DNA of 6,138 nt, taken from contig CAMVDI010000110.1 in NCBI GenBank assembly GCA_947166205.1, forward strand, positions 1 through 6,138, in the 5' to 3' direction. Each line of letters opens with the position of its first letter. Position 1 is the first letter of the stretch. The position numbers and the translations under genes were made by a program. Shown in pieces: positions 5,186 through 6,138 of the stretch. The notes under the pieces are model-generated. The model was not told the origin of the DNA. It was given only the letters and a program-made list of their open reading frames with translations, and did no database searches. This DNA comes from an uncultured Clostridia bacterium (GTDB taxonomy: Bacteria > Bacillota_A > Clostridia > Christensenellales > Aristaeellaceae).

Positions 5186-6138
5186 TCAGATAATCCTGTT
5201 GCCTCCCGCGTCATACAGATACCAGAAGTTGTCCCAGCTGTCCCGGAACAGCAGGTACGGCGAGTTCTCATTCAAAACAAGGGCCTCGCAATGAGGAATC
5301 ATGACCGTCGGAAAGCCATACGCCGGCCTGTAGATTTCCACACGGCCCGTGTCGCCCGCCATACGGATCCAGACCAGACTGCCGTCCTGAAGGATCATGG
5401 GCGGATCGCTGTATTCCCTTTCGCTTCCCTTGACAACGCTCAGCTCCGCGGTACAGAACATCCAGACCTTTTCTCCCTTGGACCAGCTTCCGCCCGCGGC
5501 CACAAAAAGATAGTCGCCGATCTTCCGGGCGTCTGACATTTGCCCCCCTATGCCTTTCATGTCGCTTGTTCCCGGAATCTGTTTCCCTTTTCGGTCCACC
5601 AGCTGACCTGTTTTCTCCAGCAGCCCGTTTTTGGTCTTCCCGGTCACCACAAGGAAACGGTCCTCTCCGGCCGGATAACAGTCAATATACTTTCCTGACT
5701 TCAGGATTGTTTTGCCGTTTTCATCGAAAATGACCGTCATCGCGGCGTCCGTACCGCTTTTGGAGGCTTTTTTGGTATCGATCTTCACAGCCCGGGCAGC
5801 TCCGTTGTCCAGGAGGATTTCCTGATCATACTCGGCCTTCACGATGATCTTTCCCTCGGCATCCGTACAGCCGAACTTGTCTTTGTCCGTCCGGAAGCAG
5901 ATCATTGTCGGAGCAGACGCACAGACATATGTGTATTTGGCAGGCAATTCGGTTTCCTGCTTTTCAGGATCAATCAGGTATTGCTTTCCTTCGCGGGAAG
6001 CAATCGCGTAACCATTATGAAATGCTGATACGCTGTCATAGATGTTGGGATTGGCCAGCCTGCCGCTGCTGTCAAATTGCCAGGCGCCTGTTCCGGCCGG
6101 CACATTGTCCTGAAGAACCTGCAGGGACGGGGACAGCA
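5186..6138 (-). CDS. WG-repeat-like protein, C-terminal part (5' end cut by window edge)
   Basis: 316 residues are visible and the frame is open to the right edge, reading LSPSLQVLQDNVPAGTGAWQ at the boundary, so the N-terminus and any signal peptide lie outside. The fragment holds degenerate modules of about 30-45 residues with the pattern of WG repeats (Gly/Asp-rich turn, GK, then YD and a GxAxA-type strand). Using fragment numbering they include WQFDSSGRL..YDSVSAFHNGYAIA (19-46), KFGCTDAEGKIIVKAEYD (87-104) and FDENGKTILKSGKYIDCYPA (137-156), then a more diverged part ending FWYLYDAGGNRII. Such proteins probably form beta-propeller-like folds, often outside the cytoplasm, with no defined reaction; no catalytic motif is visible. 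Its codons are visibly less GC-biased than those of the four downstream genes. It is separated from SCIFF by the SCIFF promoter and need not be functionally related. The assignment to WG repeats is by pattern only. Confidence 0.75.
   Translation of the reverse strand, partial: LSPSLQVLQDNVPAGTGAWQFDSSGRLANPNIYDSVSAFHNGYAIASREGKQYLIDPEKQETELPAKYTYVCASAPTMICFRTDKDKFGCTDAEGKIIVKAEYDQEILLDNGAARAVKIDTKKASKSGTDAAMTVIFDENGKTILKSGKYIDCYPAGEDRFLVVTGKTKNGLLEKTGQLVDRKGKQIPGTSDMKGIGGQMSDARKIGDYLFVAAGGSWSKGEKVWMFCTAELSVVKGSEREYSDPPMILQDGSLVWIRMAGDTGRVEIYRPAYGFPTVMIPHCEALVLNENSPYLLFRDSWDNFWYLYDAGGNRII

Noticed and set aside
5186..6103. GTG at 6103 as the real start of the WG-repeat-like gene
   Set aside because: The frame continues open to the edge and the sequence before GTG has no Shine-Dalgarno site, so the gene most likely begins outside the window.
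1..6138. Transposon ends, CRISPR repeats, tRNA or rRNA genes
   Set aside because: No terminal inverted repeats, regularly spaced repeats, transposase motifs or cloverleaf sequences were found on either strand.

Overview
The window looks like chromosomal DNA of a GC-rich member of the Clostridia. The clearest marker is a SCIFF peptide gene (six cysteines in forty-five residues) next to its radical SAM maturase, a pair that is close to universal in that class and rare elsewhere. A TTGACG/TAGAAT promoter, purine-rich Shine-Dalgarno sites and strong G/C-ending codon use agree with this. Long open frames on the plus strand are a by-product of that codon bias; every gene I can support lies on the minus strand.

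In the order of transcription (high to low coordinates): (1) 6138-5186 is the C-terminal part of a WG-repeat-like protein, cut by the window edge. (2) 5139-5110 is a sigma-A promoter. (3) 5074-4922 encodes a 50-residue SCIFF precursor that is too short for a simple ORF scan. (4) 4908-4881 is a strong intrinsic terminator placed between precursor and maturase. (5) 4814-3432 encodes the 460-residue SCIFF maturase, a radical SAM/SPASM enzyme. (6) 3379-2504 encodes a secreted phosphodiester glycosidase (NAGPA/DUF2233 family). (7) 2451 to the left edge encodes at least 817 residues of a fusion between a TetM/EF-G-like ribosomal GTPase and a C-terminal YacP/Rae1-type NYN (PIN-like) nuclease domain.

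Genes 5, 6 and 7 are separated by 52-bp gaps without a terminator, so they may be co-transcribed with the SCIFF unit by read-through of the terminator after the precursor. SCIFF precursor and maturase form one pathway: the maturase installs thioether cross-links from the cysteines of the peptide. The glycosidase and the fused GTPase-nuclease have no evident biochemical link to it.

The most interesting points are the GTPase-nuclease fusion, which joins two activities that each act in the ribosomal A site and which lacks the loop residues of true tetracycline-resistance proteins, and the SCIFF peptide, which carries a seventh cysteine in its leader and a glycine where the characterised peptides have the acceptor threonine. 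There is no gene-free stretch longer than about 110 bases.
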